This document shows positions 17,842 through 26,403 of a stretch of 64,000 bases of DNA, in pieces. Position 1 is the stretch's first letter, and the number at the start of each line of letters is the position of its first letter. The translations under genes were made by a program, and so were the position numbers. Below the pieces are notes generated by a model, which was given only the letters and a program-made list of their open reading frames with translations, was not told the origin of the DNA and did no database searches. The stretch comes from JAAZMI01 sp964603615 (GTDB taxonomy: Bacteria > Bacillota > Dethiobacteria > DTU022 > UBA8154): positions 1 to 64,000 of the forward strand of contig CAZRVU010000003.1 of the NCBI GenBank assembly GCA_964603615.1. The letters are read 5' to 3'.

Positions 17842-17861
17842 AAATATTAGAGAAATAGAGC

Positions 17862-17892
17862 AAGCTGGGGACTAACAGCCCCGGCTTTTTTT
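17862..17892 (+). terminator. intrinsic terminator after ftsH
   Basis: AAGC-T-GGGG pairs with CCCC-G-GCTT around an 8-base loop, followed by a run of T. It lies 20 bases after the ftsH stop and closes the spoIIE-ftsH block. The 300 bases from here to fhs show no further feature that I recognise; in particular I cannot place a tetrahydrofolate riboswitch. Confidence 0.85.
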
Positions 17893-18191
17893 ATAAAAAA
17901 AGATTTTACTGTCCTTTTACAGCAGGATTTTATTTTTAAATGTAGAACTTCTCTGTAGAACATCTCTTATAGAACGATTTAAGCTTGAATTTGGCGTTGA
18001 CTTAGAATATTTGCAAAATTAGTTCGAAAAGGGGGTAAGATTGCCTGTCTACTAATTTTTGCTGAGGAATGACTTAAAAAGTTATTAGCAACTACTTAAA
18101 GGAAAAGGAAAGGTTGTCAAGGCGTAGGAGAAAGGAAGGGTTTGGAAAGACTTGTTTTAAATAAAAATAATTGATCTGGAGGAGGTTTACA

Positions 18192-19955
18192 ATGGCACTC
18201 GATCCTACCAAACATGAAGACTGGGAAATTGCCGAGGAGGCCGAATCACGTATGAAAACAGTCTACCAGCTAGGTGAAGAGCTGGGACTGGAACAGGAAG
18301 AACTTCTCCCTTACGGCCATTATGTAGCTAAAATAGATTTCAAAAAAGTACTGGAGCGGCTTGGTGATAAGCCGGATGGCAAATATGTCGATGTGACAGC
18401 CATTACTCCCACCCCCCTGGGCGAAGGTAAGTCGACTTCCCTTGTAGGCTTAGTGCAGGGGCTTGGGAAACGCGGCAAAAGCGTTATCGGTACAATGAGG
18501 CAACCTTCCGGTGGGCCGACGATGAACGTTAAAGGTTCGGCTGCTGGAGGCGGTTTGGCCCAGTGTATCCCCCTAACGGAATTTTCCTTGGGCCTCACCG
18601 GCGATATCAACGCCGTGATGAATGCTCACAACCTGGCAATGGTCGCTGTAACTTCCCGCATGCAGCACGAATTTAACTACAGTGATAATTTCTTGAATAA
18701 GATTGGCCTGAAAAGGCTGAATATTGACCCACGTAATGTGGAAATGAAATGGATTATGGACTTCTGTGCCCAGGCCCTACGTAATATTGTGATCGGCAGG
18801 GGGGGCAAAATGGATGGTTTCCTAATGGATTCTGGTTTTGCCATCGCTGTTTCTTCTGAAATCATGGCTATTTTAGCTATTGCTACTGATTTGAAAGATA
18901 TGCGGGAGCGCATGGGCAAGATTGTTGTTGCTTATGACAAAAAAGGCAACCCCGTTACTACCGCTGATCTGGATGTCGACGGCGCGATGACTGCCTGGAT
19001 GGTGCAGGCCCTGAACCCCAACCTGATGCAGACTCTGGAAGGACAACCAATGTTCATCCATGCCGGGCCCTTTGCCAATATCGCTGTGGGGCAATCTTCC
19101 GTCGTGGCTGACCGCATTGCACTCAAGCTGGCTGATTATGTGATTACAGAATCCGGTTTTGCTGCCGATATCGGTTTTGAGAAGTTCTGGAATATCAAAT
19201 GCCGTATGTCTGGCCTTAAACCGCACTGTGCAGTCCTTGTCGCGACGATCAGGGCTTTGAAATGCCACGGTGGGGCGCCGCTGCCTTTACCGGGCCGTCC
19301 TTTGGATGAAGGTTATACCAAGGAGAATATACCCTGGGTAGAAGCTGGCTGTGAAAACCTGGTTCACCTAATTAATGTTATCAAAAAATCGGGTGTAAAC
19401 CCCGTTGTTTGTATCAATGCTTTCCATACTGATACAGATAAGGAAATAGCTACCGTGCGCCGCCTGGCTGAAGAAGCAGGAGCAAGGGTGGCTCTTTCCA
19501 GGCATTGGGAGCATGGCGGGGATGGTGCGCTCGAGCTGGCGGATGCCGTGGTGGAAGCCTGCGAGGACGAAGCAGAATTCAAGTTTCTCTATGAATTGGA
19601 TGTTCCCCTGCGCCAGAGGATTGAATTGATTGCCAAGGAAGTTTACGGTGCTGCCGGGGTCGATTATTCAACAATCGCCCTGGAAAAAGCGAAAAGAATG
19701 GAACAGGATCCCGAACTGCAAAAACTTTGTACCTGCATGGTCAAGACGCACCTAAGCTTAACTGACAATCCCATGCTCAAAGGCGTGCCCAAGGGTTGGA
19801 ACCTTTTCGTCCATGACATTCTTACTTATGGTGGTGCCGGATTTGTCGTTCCCATGGCTGGGACGATCACCTTAATGCCCGGAACGGGCTCTAACCCGGC
19901 TTATCGCCGTATTGATGTTGATGTTGAGACAGGAAAAGTTAAAGGTTTATTCTAG
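18192..19955 (+). CDS. fhs: formate-tetrahydrofolate ligase
   Basis: The 587-residue protein has the ATP-binding loop TPTPLGEGKSTSLVGL near residue 73. Long conserved tracts follow (MRQPSGGPTMNVKGSAAGGG, EFSLGLTGDINAV, FIHAGPFANIAVGQSSVVAD, VPMAGTITLMPGTGSNP). The enzyme makes 10-formyl-THF from formate, THF and ATP, the second step of the methyl branch of the Wood-Ljungdahl pathway, or supplies purine C1 units. It is some 30 residues longer than the usual 555-560, mostly at the N-terminus. ATG 18192 follows GGAGGAGG. It is inserted between ftsH and coaX together with folT; no folD or fchA follows. Confidence 0.96.
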   Translation: MALDPTKHEDWEIAEEAESRMKTVYQLGEELGLEQEELLPYGHYVAKIDFKKVLERLGDKPDGKYVDVTAITPTPLGEGKSTSLVGLVQGLGKRGKSVIGTMRQPSGGPTMNVKGSAAGGGLAQCIPLTEFSLGLTGDINAVMNAHNLAMVAVTSRMQHEFNYSDNFLNKIGLKRLNIDPRNVEMKWIMDFCAQALRNIVIGRGGKMDGFLMDSGFAIAVSSEIMAILAIATDLKDMRERMGKIVVAYDKKGNPVTTADLDVDGAMTAWMVQALNPNLMQTLEGQPMFIHAGPFANIAVGQSSVVADRIALKLADYVITESGFAADIGFEKFWNIKCRMSGLKPHCAVLVATIRALKCHGGAPLPLPGRPLDEGYTKENIPWVEAGCENLVHLINVIKKSGVNPVVCINAFHTDTDKEIATVRRLAEEAGARVALSRHWEHGGDGALELADAVVEACEDEAEFKFLYELDVPLRQRIELIAKEVYGAAGVDYSTIALEKAKRMEQDPELQKLCTCMVKTHLSLTDNPMLKGVPKGWNLFVHDILTYGGAGFVVPMAGTITLMPGTGSNPAYRRIDVDVETGKVKGLF

Positions 19956-20100
19956 GGGTTACAGTGAAAGAAATTGACGACATTTTTGAAGTAATGATCG
20001 AAGCGATGATCCTTTAGAAATCCTGTTTTAACTCTGCTAAAGTGAAATCAATGTTTTTTTTCAACATATTGATGGCAGAGTAGGTGTTATGCGTAAAGTG

Positions 20101-20251
20101 CTAAGGGATGGGAAGTTGCCCTTAGACGAAGGGTGCTTGCTAGCAAGCGACCTGCGACATGGCACCGCGTCCGCTGTCACACAGGAGCAAAAGCACCTCT
20201 TTTCTCTTGGATGTGGCAGCCTGCACATCCTCAGAGAAGGGAGGTGCTCTT
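20101..20251 (+). promoter_or_regulatory. structured 5' leader of folT that can hide its ribosome site
   Basis: There are several strong helices. CTAAGGG/CCCTTAG is at 20101-20125, and the 14-nt palindrome GCTTGCTAGCAAGC at 20135-20148. GGTGC (20132-20136) can pair with GCACC (20162-20166). GCACCTC (20193-20199) can pair with GAGGTGC (20241-20247), enclosing GGATGTG/CACATCC (20209-20230). The ribosome site GGGAGGTG (20239-20246) lies in that last outer stem. GGTGC at 20132 could instead pair with GCACC at 20193, which would free the site. This is the layout of a translational switch. I cannot match it to the known THF-I riboswitch consensus or to TPP or cobalamin elements. Confidence 0.55.
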
Positions 20252-20253
20252 AA

Positions 20254-20832
20254 TTGTTGAAAAACGGATTGACGACACGCATGATGACGAGAATGGCCCT
20301 GCTGATTGCTTTAAATGTTATTTTAGAGCGGGTATTAAGTCTACGTATTATTTTGGGTGGAGTGGAAGGGTTGCGGATTGGTATTGGGCCTTTACCAGTT
20401 GTTTTTGCCGGGGTTTTCATGGGTCCCCTGGCCGGTGGCCTGGTGGGGGCAGTCGGCGATATTGTCGGATTCCTTGTGAGTCCCGCAGGCCCCTATATGC
20501 CCCATTTTATGCTAACTGCGGCCTTAAGAGGGATTATTCCCGGTCTATTTATTTTATTGGCTTGCAGGGGCAGACGAGAAATAGGTATCTTTCCCCTTTT
20601 TATTGCCGTTTCAGCAATGTTTATTCTTGTGAACATTCTGATCTGGCCCTATTTCATTGAAGTATTATTTGGAACACTGCGCGTGGTGACCGTTCCTGCC
20701 AAGGTGGTGGAGGCAGTTGTCTCTGCTCCTACCTATACGGCCTTTCTTTTTGCTTTAGGCCGCATTCTGGAGAGAGTATTGCCTTTGGATCCTAACCAAC
20801 GTTTTTTACATCTATCGGCGCGCATTTGGTAA
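20254..20832 (+). CDS. folT: folate-type ECF transporter S component
   Basis: This 192-residue membrane protein with about six hydrophobic segments matches the FolT group of ECF S components. It starts TTRMMTRMALLIALNVILER, then has IGIGPLPVVFAGVFMGPLAG and VGAVGDIVGFL, a pattern typical of this group. The S component binds the vitamin and docks onto a shared EcfA-A'-T module encoded elsewhere. The TTG start at 20254 follows GGGAGGTG, which sits in the hairpin described for its leader. Placement beside fhs suggests folate supply for one-carbon metabolism. A specific vitamin other than folate cannot be excluded. Confidence 0.85.
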   Translation: MLKNGLTTRMMTRMALLIALNVILERVLSLRIILGGVEGLRIGIGPLPVVFAGVFMGPLAGGLVGAVGDIVGFLVSPAGPYMPHFMLTAALRGIIPGLFILLACRGRREIGIFPLFIAVSAMFILVNILIWPYFIEVLFGTLRVVTVPAKVVEAVVSAPTYTAFLFALGRILERVLPLDPNQRFLHLSARIW

Positions 20833-20845
20833 TGGTTAATAAATG

Positions 20846-20890
20846 AAAGGCCTGTACCACAAACAAAGGTTCATGGTGCAGGCCTTTTTT
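20846..20890 (+). terminator. intrinsic terminator after folT
   Basis: AAGGCCTG-T-ACCA pairs with TGGT-G-CAGGCCTT around a 14-base loop and is followed by TTTTTTATTTT. It is a strong terminator just after the folT stop. Confidence 0.9.
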
Positions 20891-21064
20891 ATTTTAATAA
20901 TAAAACAATTGGATTGAGCTTGATTTGTAGAGGAAAAGAGGTAAAATTAAATTGGGGAAAGAAAAGAGTTTTAAAGAAAAGAGTTTTGTTGATGTTATTT
21001 TGGTGAAACTACACCGGAAATACATGTTTGCAACAATAGGAATTGACGGCAGACCTGTTCAGTA

Positions 21065-21169
21065 GCGGGTGGAATAGAACACTAACCCGCAAAAGATGTT
21101 TATATCCCCTTGCTGATGTTCACATTTTGCAAGGAAGCGGGGCTCTATTCTAGAGGGATCCATAAACAT
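21065..21169 (+). ncRNA. candidate pseudoknotted RNA upstream of coaX
   Basis: Three nested helices can form: GAATAG (21072-21077) with CTATTC (21145-21150), CCCGC (21086-21090) with GCGGG (21137-21141), and CCTTGC (21108-21113) with GCAAGG (21129-21134). The 8-mer ATGTTTAT at 21096-21103 in the internal loop is complementary to ATAAACAT at 21162-21169 beyond the 3' end, a pseudoknot. GCGGGT (21065-21070) can alternatively pair with ACCCGC (21085-21090), excluding the second helix. I do not recognise the class. It lies after a terminator and 78 bases before coaX. Confidence 0.45.
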
Positions 21170-21246
21170 TGTTTAGGATGCTGTCTGTGTGGGGGTGGAC
21201 CCCGGGTTTGGGTTTGACTTTGTAGGAAGAAAGGTGGAAGATTGGC

Positions 21247-22038
21247 TTGCTCCTAGCTTTAGATGTTGGCAACACTAATATTATGTTAGGTGTGTACAAT
21301 GGGGCTCATTTGCAATTGTGCTGGCGTATTTCTACAGCCCGTGCCCGGACAGAGGATGAATACGGTGTAATCATTAGGAATCTTTTTCAGCAAAATGGCT
21401 TGCAGGCCGAATGTATCAATTCCATTATAATTGCCTCTGTAGTCCCTCCCTTGCGCCATCCCCTGGAGAAAATGTCACAGAAATATTTTAATACAGTTCC
21501 TTTAATTGTAGGAGCAGGAATTAAAACTGGTTTAAACATTCTAATGGATAATCCCCAGGAATTAGGAGCGGACCGTGTGGTCAACGCGGTGGGTGCGATC
21601 GAACTCTACGGTGGGCCGCTTATTATTGTCGATTTTGGTACAGCGACTACATTTTGTGCTATCTCCGAAAAGGCGGAGTACCTGGGAGGGGCAATCGCAC
21701 CGGGGATTCAGATTTCCACAGAAGCTCTTTTCCAAAGGGCAGCTAAGTTGCCCCGTGTAGAGTTGATCAGGCCGGAGAGAGTAATTGGTAAAAATACAGT
21801 AGAGAGTATCCAATCCGGTGTGTTTTATGGTTTTGTGGGGAAAGTTGACGGCATTGTCCGGCGCATGGTTAAGGAATTTACACGCAAGCCCCATGTTATA
21901 GCTACCGGTGGCCTGGCCGGCTTGATTGCTTCCGAATCGGAGATGATTGAGGATGTAAATTATTATTTGACGCTGGAAGGTTTGCGCATCATCTACGAAA
22001 AAAACAGAACCAAACGAAAGACCGGGTCCATCGAATAG
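21247..22038 (+). CDS. coaX: type III pantothenate kinase
   Basis: In this 263-residue ASKHA-fold kinase, phosphate-binding motif 1 is LALDVGNTNIMLG, GADRVVNAVGA holds the pantothenate-site region, and VDFGTATTFCAI is motif 2. The catalytic aspartate in GADR is present. The protein phosphorylates pantothenate, the first step of CoA synthesis, and needs a monovalent cation. The TTG start at 21247 is preceded by GAAAGGTGG. Its place after ftsH agrees with B. subtilis yacB, except for the fhs-folT insertion. CoA demand is high in this genome region because of the acyl-CoA genes, but that is only context. Confidence 0.94.
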   Translation: MLLALDVGNTNIMLGVYNGAHLQLCWRISTARARTEDEYGVIIRNLFQQNGLQAECINSIIIASVVPPLRHPLEKMSQKYFNTVPLIVGAGIKTGLNILMDNPQELGADRVVNAVGAIELYGGPLIIVDFGTATTFCAISEKAEYLGGAIAPGIQISTEALFQRAAKLPRVELIRPERVIGKNTVESIQSGVFYGFVGKVDGIVRRMVKEFTRKPHVIATGGLAGLIASESEMIEDVNYYLTLEGLRIIYEKNRTKRKTGSIE

Positions 22039-22240
22039 AATTCAAGCAAAGTTTAAGGTTTATGAATAGCGATTATTTAATAAATAAAATGATACAAGCA
22101 GGAATTTGGCGCTAACCTAAAGAAATAATATAGAAGTTAAAGGAAAGGGGGTAATAAGGGCGAATTTAGTTAAATTAATAAATAATTAAATGATTCTTAA
22201 AAAGGTGATCATAAAGTTTCAAAAAAGAGGTGATGCCCTT

Positions 22241-22636
22241 ATGGATGATTATATTGCTAGAGTAGTTTTTCGTTATGTAACTCCTGTTGTAATTATTTAT
22301 GGGTTTTATGTTATCCTGCATGGCAGTGCTTCTCCCGGTGGTGGCTTTGCCGGGGGGACGATCCTGGCAATGGGTGTGCTCATTTATTTTTTAATTTTTG
22401 GTGAACATTGGAGGGGAAGACTGCGGGAAGCCCCGATGGACATGGCCGTCTTGCTACTCGGACTAGGAGCTATAGTAGAAGGCATTAAATTTTTAGTGCC
22501 CCAGTCGCACGGACCGGTAGGCGCGCCAGGCACGTTGTTTAGCGGGGGTTTAGTTAGTTTGGCAAATTTTTGTATTGGGACGCTGGTAGCCTTCTCTATT
22601 CTGAATATTATCTATCTTTTGGTAAAGGAGGACTGA
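22241..22636 (+). CDS. mrpB: Mrp antiporter subunit B (MnhB/MbhF-like)
   Basis: This 131-residue protein with four hydrophobic segments carries the MnhB domain: YVTPVVIIYGFYVILHGSA followed by SPGGGFAGGTILAMG. It is a small membrane subunit of Mrp-type Na+(or other cation)/H+ antiporters and of the membrane arm of Mbh-type complexes. ATG 22241 follows GAGGTGAT; the upstream in-frame ATG at 22190 has no such site. It opens a ten-gene, tightly spaced plus-strand operon to 29671. Confidence 0.88.
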   Translation: MDDYIARVVFRYVTPVVIIYGFYVILHGSASPGGGFAGGTILAMGVLIYFLIFGEHWRGRLREAPMDMAVLLLGLGAIVEGIKFLVPQSHGPVGAPGTLFSGGLVSLANFCIGTLVAFSILNIIYLLVKED

Positions 22637-22643
22637 AACAGCG

Positions 22644-23021
22644 ATGACATTCGATTTTTCCGTTTTATTGTTAAACTATCCTTATTTTGTATCCATGATT
22701 ATTTTCTGTTTGGGTTGCCTTTGTATTCTTACGCAGCATAATTTGCTGAAAAAGGTGATCGGCATCAACATCATGCAGTCGGGTATCTTTCTCTTCTATA
22801 TCGCCATGGGCAACATCAAAGGTGGTATCGCTCCGATCTATGATCCCAGTTTGCCGGAGGCTACTTTGTATATTAACCCTTTAACCTCAACTTTGATTCT
22901 AACCGGCATAGTGGTAGGTTTTAGCGTAACAGCTTTTGCTCTGGCTCTCATCGTTAAACTCCATCAATTTTACGGAACGATTTATGCTCCTCATATCATC
23001 AGGATGAGATCATTAGGATGA
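22644..23021 (+). CDS. mrpC: Mrp antiporter subunit C (NuoK-like)
   Basis: The 125-residue protein has three transmembrane segments and NuoK/MnhC features: CLGCLCILTQHNLLKKVIG, NIMQSGIFLFYIAMG, and a third helix beginning TLILTGIVVGFSVTAFALA. NuoK-like subunits contribute to ion translocation at the junction of antiporter modules. GGAGGACTGAAACAGCG precedes the ATG. It overlaps closely with its neighbours (7 bases after mrpB, mrpD about 13 bases after the stop). Confidence 0.9.
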   Translation: MTFDFSVLLLNYPYFVSMIIFCLGCLCILTQHNLLKKVIGINIMQSGIFLFYIAMGNIKGGIAPIYDPSLPEATLYINPLTSTLILTGIVVGFSVTAFALALIVKLHQFYGTIYAPHIIRMRSLG

Positions 23022-23034
23022 GGTGACAAAGAAG

Positions 23035-24519
23035 ATGTATCTGTGGGAAAATATGCCTTTCTTTTTAATAATAGGATCATTAATTGGGGCTTTTGTAATG
23101 GCAATGTTTGCCCGCTGGAAAAGGGAATGGTGCCCTTACCTTACGATCATCAGCGTAGGTTTTTCCTTTGCGCTTAGTTGTATTTTAGTAAGCCGGGTGG
23201 CAGGTGGTGAGATTATTCATTATTTTGCCGGCGGTTGGCGCCCCCCCTGGGGTATTGAAATGATGATTGATGAATTAGGGTCGATGATGTTGTTGCTTTT
23301 GTCGGGTAGCTTTTTGTTGATCGCCATTTACTCCATTAATGTTATCCCCAAAGAAATCCCGCCGTCCGTTTCGGGTTGGTATTATACATGCTTTCTTTTA
23401 ACGCTTTCGGCGATGATGGGGATGGTGGCCACGAATGACTTCTTCAACCTTTTTGTGATGGTCGAGGTTACGGGTATTGGCGCTTGCGCCCTGGTGGCTG
23501 CTAAAGGAGAAAAACTTTCTACGGAAGCGGCCTTGCGTTACCTGATTCTTTCTTCTATTGGGGCAGCCTTTCTTTTGTTTGCAATTGCTTTTGCCTACCA
23601 GATTACCGGGAACCTGAATATGACCTACGTTGCTGCAGAGATGGCCAAAGTAAAAGATCAGTACCCGATTATTATCTGGGTGATGATCAGTTTCTTTACG
23701 ATTGGGCTTGGCTTGAAGGCAGCGCTTTTCCCCCTGCATATTTGGTTACCTGATGCACACTCTTCTGCTCCATCTCCCTCCAGCGCCATTCTTTCCGGCC
23801 TGGTGGTGAAAGTGTATATTGTTTCTATTATGAGGGTTTATTTCCTTGTTTTTGGTTTCGATATTTTTACAGGTACGTATATGCATTATTTGATTATAGC
23901 CATGGCTTCTGCGGCGATTATTTTTGGTTCTCTTTTTGCCTTTGTCCAGATCAATTTAAAGCGACGCCTGGCTTATTCTACCGTGGCGCAAATTGGCTAT
24001 ATTTTTCTTGGTTTTGGGCTGGGGACAGTCTGGGGCATTACAGCGGCGATGATGCACATTTTCATCCACGCTTTTATGAAGATATGCCTCTTTTTATCTG
24101 CCGGTGCAATTCACTATCAGACGGGCAGGAAAAATGTTACGGAATTTGTCGGTTTAGGCTACCAGATGCCAGCGACCATGGTTGCCTTCACGATCGCTTC
24201 TCTTTCCATGATCGGCATACCGCTCTTTGGCGGTTTCATTACAAAATGCGGGATAGCTTTAGGTAGCCTGGAGGCGAACAATCCTTATTTTGTCGCTTTG
24301 ATAGTACTGAGCGGGTTATTAAATGCATCGTACTATTTACCGCTAATCTGGCAGGCTTACTTTGTAACCGCTCCCAAGGTCAAACTAAAAATGGATGCCA
24401 TTCCTATCAGCATGTTGTTGCCCATTTTAGTTATGGCTGCAGGGATTATGTATATGGGGATTGCCCCCTGCGGGGTTATGAACTTTCTAGGAAAAGCGAT
24501 CAGCAGGTTTTTACTATAA
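23035..24519 (+). CDS. mrpD: Mrp antiporter subunit D (NuoM/N-like)
   Basis: This is a 494-residue polytopic protein with about 14 transmembrane helices. Proton-channel residues are intact: the TM5 glutamate in NLFVMVEVTGIG, the TM7 lysine in GLGLKAALFPLHIWLPDAH, a further lysine in ILSGLVVKVYIV, and the TM12 lysine in GGFITKCGIA. MrpD couples proton flow to cation movement. ATG 23035 is chosen as GAGGTG at 23020 gives good spacing; GTG 23023 is the alternative. It lies in the order B-C-D-E-F-G. Confidence 0.92.
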   Translation: MYLWENMPFFLIIGSLIGAFVMAMFARWKREWCPYLTIISVGFSFALSCILVSRVAGGEIIHYFAGGWRPPWGIEMMIDELGSMMLLLLSGSFLLIAIYSINVIPKEIPPSVSGWYYTCFLLTLSAMMGMVATNDFFNLFVMVEVTGIGACALVAAKGEKLSTEAALRYLILSSIGAAFLLFAIAFAYQITGNLNMTYVAAEMAKVKDQYPIIIWVMISFFTIGLGLKAALFPLHIWLPDAHSSAPSPSSAILSGLVVKVYIVSIMRVYFLVFGFDIFTGTYMHYLIIAMASAAIIFGSLFAFVQINLKRRLAYSTVAQIGYIFLGFGLGTVWGITAAMMHIFIHAFMKICLFLSAGAIHYQTGRKNVTEFVGLGYQMPATMVAFTIASLSMIGIPLFGGFITKCGIALGSLEANNPYFVALIVLSGLLNASYYLPLIWQAYFVTAPKVKLKMDAIPISMLLPILVMAAGIMYMGIAPCGVMNFLGKAISRFLL

Positions 24520-24540
24520 TGATCAGAGGAGTGACTTTTC

Positions 24541-25068
24541 ATGTCTTCAAACCGCTCCATACTGGATGATTTTAAGCGAGATTTGGGCGGCTCGCTGCTC
24601 ATGTTTTTTCTCATGCTGGCTTTTTGGCTGATTGTATCCAACAGCGTGCATTGGCAGCATCTCCTTACGGGGGTCATTATTTCGTTTATAACGACGCTTC
24701 TCTGGAATCTGATTACCTCCGGGGAAAAAGGAAAAACAAAAATTACAGTGCGCCAGGCTTTTCTCTTTGTACGCTATTTCATTTACCTGTTGTGGGAGAT
24801 TATTAAAGCGAATTTTGTTGTGGCGTGTATCGTGCTCAATCCCAAGCTGCCTATTTCACCAGGAGTAATCACCATGAAAATTGATTTAAAGAAAGATCTA
24901 ACGCGTGTTCTTTTTGCCAATTCTATCACTCTCACACCGGGTACCATTACAGTAGAGCTGGAAGATGATCGCCTAATTGTTCACGGTATAACTAAAGAGC
25001 ATATTGAGGGGTTGCCTGATTGGTACCTTTTGAGAATGGCAAAAGAACTGGAAGAAAGTGGGGACTAA
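24541..25068 (+). CDS. mrpE: Mrp antiporter subunit E
   Basis: This 175-residue MnhE-family protein has two to three hydrophobic segments at the N-terminus. The conserved soluble tail contains ANSITLTPGTITVELEDDRL and VHGITKEHIEGL, the MrpE signature. It is required for stable assembly of the Mrp complex. GAGGAGTGAC precedes the ATG. Its stop overlaps the region of the mrpF ribosome site, indicating coupled translation. Confidence 0.93.
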   Translation: MSSNRSILDDFKRDLGGSLLMFFLMLAFWLIVSNSVHWQHLLTGVIISFITTLLWNLITSGEKGKTKITVRQAFLFVRYFIYLLWEIIKANFVVACIVLNPKLPISPGVITMKIDLKKDLTRVLFANSITLTPGTITVELEDDRLIVHGITKEHIEGLPDWYLLRMAKELEESGD

Positions 25069-25069
25069 A

Positions 25070-25336
25070 ATGCTGGATTCCCTTTTAAATTTTTATTCCA
25101 TTGGTTTGGCTGTTTTAGGTCTGGCTGCTCTTTATAGGGCCTATGTTGGACCTTCCGCGACGGACCGCATTGTAGCTATGAATATGATCAACACGGCCGT
25201 AATACTTTATATTTTAATCTATTCCTTTAGGTTTGATCAGTATCACTATGTTGATGTGGCATTACTTTTTGTGTTGGCAGCTTTTGTGGCTACCGTTGCC
25301 ATTCTTAAGTTGCTGCGCGATGGCCGGATCATTTAG
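25070..25336 (+). CDS. mrpF: Mrp antiporter subunit F
   Basis: The 88-residue protein has three transmembrane segments and the MnhF motif RAYVGPSATDRIVAMNMINT. The charged SATDRI loop is the family hallmark. ATG 25070 comes one base after the mrpE stop, with GTGGGG as ribosome site; GTG 25058 is less likely. In other bacteria MrpF has also been linked to bile salt or cation export, but here it is simply one subunit of the complex. Confidence 0.92.
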   Translation: MLDSLLNFYSIGLAVLGLAALYRAYVGPSATDRIVAMNMINTAVILYILIYSFRFDQYHYVDVALLFVLAAFVATVAILKLLRDGRII

Positions 25337-25416
25337 CGGGCCTCTTGGAGCATTTTAAATTATTACAAAATAAATAAATGCTAACTATCTTCTTACAGAG
25401 GAGGCGAGAAGGTTAA

Positions 25417-25782
25417 ATGCATGTGGCAAAAATCATAATCGTTGTAGTTTTATTAATCGGCGGTTATTTCTTCCTAGCAGCAGGTGTAATTGGTTTGCTC
25501 AGGCTTCCCGATGTTTATAACCGGATGCATGCCATGGGAAAATGTGATACATTGGGTGCCGGACTGGCTCTGCTGGCGATGGTGATTTTAATCGAAGGAA
25601 CATCCAATGTTGTCAAGGTAGTGATAATTATGGGAATGATTCTGATCGTCAGCCCTGTAATGACACATCTAATTATGAAAACGGCCTATGGGCGGGGTAC
25701 GCCGATGGCTAAGGGTACTATTTCCCTCGATGTTTATGAGCCCAAAAAGGGGAAATTGACGAAGGAAGAGGGTGAGCGATAA
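25417..25782 (+). CDS. mrpG: Mrp antiporter subunit G
   Basis: The 121-residue MnhG/PhaG-family protein has three transmembrane segments and the conserved core GVIGLLRLPDVYNRMHAMGKC followed by DTLGAGLALL (core shown in parts). A GAGGCGAGAAGG site precedes the ATG. The 80-base gap before it is the longest inside the first part of this operon. Its stop codon is immediately followed by the start of the next gene. Confidence 0.93.
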   Translation: MHVAKIIIVVVLLIGGYFFLAAGVIGLLRLPDVYNRMHAMGKCDTLGAGLALLAMVILIEGTSNVVKVVIIMGMILIVSPVMTHLIMKTAYGRGTPMAKGTISLDVYEPKKGKLTKEEGER

Positions 25783-26031
25783 ATGATGATCGCACCGGAA
25801 TATATTATTTTTACGCTGCTGACCCTGCTGATTCTTGCTATAATGGCGATTTTTATTTTTGAAGATCTCCTGCTCATGGCCATCATTTATGGAGGCTATA
25901 GCGTTGTTATGGCTTTTGTCTGGCAAATGCTTAACGCTCCGGATATTGCCATTACCGAGGCAGCGGTAGCCATAGGGTCTTCCGTTTTAATGATTACCGT
26001 CATATCCAGGTTGGGGAGGCGACCAGAGTGA
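25783..26031 (+). CDS. MbhD-like subunit (MrpA C-terminal segment, DUF4040)
   Basis: This 82-residue hydrophobic protein has three segments and the DUF4040/MbhD pattern AIIYGGYSVVMAFVWQML and NAPDIAITEAAVAIG. In classical Mrp operons this unit is fused to the C-terminus of MrpA; here it stands alone, as in archaeal Mbh/Mrp complexes. It begins directly after the mrpG stop and overlaps the next gene by four bases (GTGA). Confidence 0.88.
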   Translation: MMIAPEYIIFTLLTLLILAIMAIFIFEDLLLMAIIYGGYSVVMAFVWQMLNAPDIAITEAAVAIGSSVLMITVISRLGRRPE

Positions 26032-26327
26032 AATTCAACTGGCGTGAATTTATTTTCAGTGGTGTAACCATTTTGATGGTAGCTGTCATTGCTGTTATCT
26101 TATTATTTTCTATCATGGAGATGCCCGTTTACGGGGAGATAGGAAACCCTACTAATAATTATGTCACGGCGCGTTACGTGGATATGGGCAGCATCGAAAG
26201 TGGTGGCTTGAATCTGGTTGCTAACGTTGTATTGGATTATCGCGGCTATGATACCTTACTGGAAACAACGGTGATTTTTACCGCCGTTATGTCTATTATG
26301 GTGCTCTGGGGGGTTAAAAAGGAATAA
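26028..26327 (+). CDS. MbhE-like subunit (MrpA/MrpB junction segment)
   Basis: The 99-residue protein has two transmembrane segments, FIFSGVTILMVAVIAVILLF and a C-terminal helix. The middle holds NNYVTARYVDMGSIESGGLN and VLDYRGYDTLLETTVIF, the MbhE signature. In standard MrpA this is the very C-terminal piece. The GTG start overlaps the stop of the preceding gene. With the preceding gene it supplies the missing tail of a split MrpA. Confidence 0.87.
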   Translation: MKFNWREFIFSGVTILMVAVIAVILLFSIMEMPVYGEIGNPTNNYVTARYVDMGSIESGGLNLVANVVLDYRGYDTLLETTVIFTAVMSIMVLWGVKKE

Positions 26328-26403
26328 CTGTGCAGCGTTACTGAATACAAGTATATTGCAAATTGATAAATTTGAAATATATCCGGAAAAAGGGGTGAAG
26401 CTA

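Noticed and set aside
17893..18191. Possible THF riboswitch before fhs
   Set aside because: I looked for the conserved core of THF-I and found none. Only short AT-rich hairpins are present.
20133..20660. Long frame overlapping folT
   Set aside because: It runs through the structured leader and lies in another frame of the clearly recognisable FolT protein. No family resemblance is seen.
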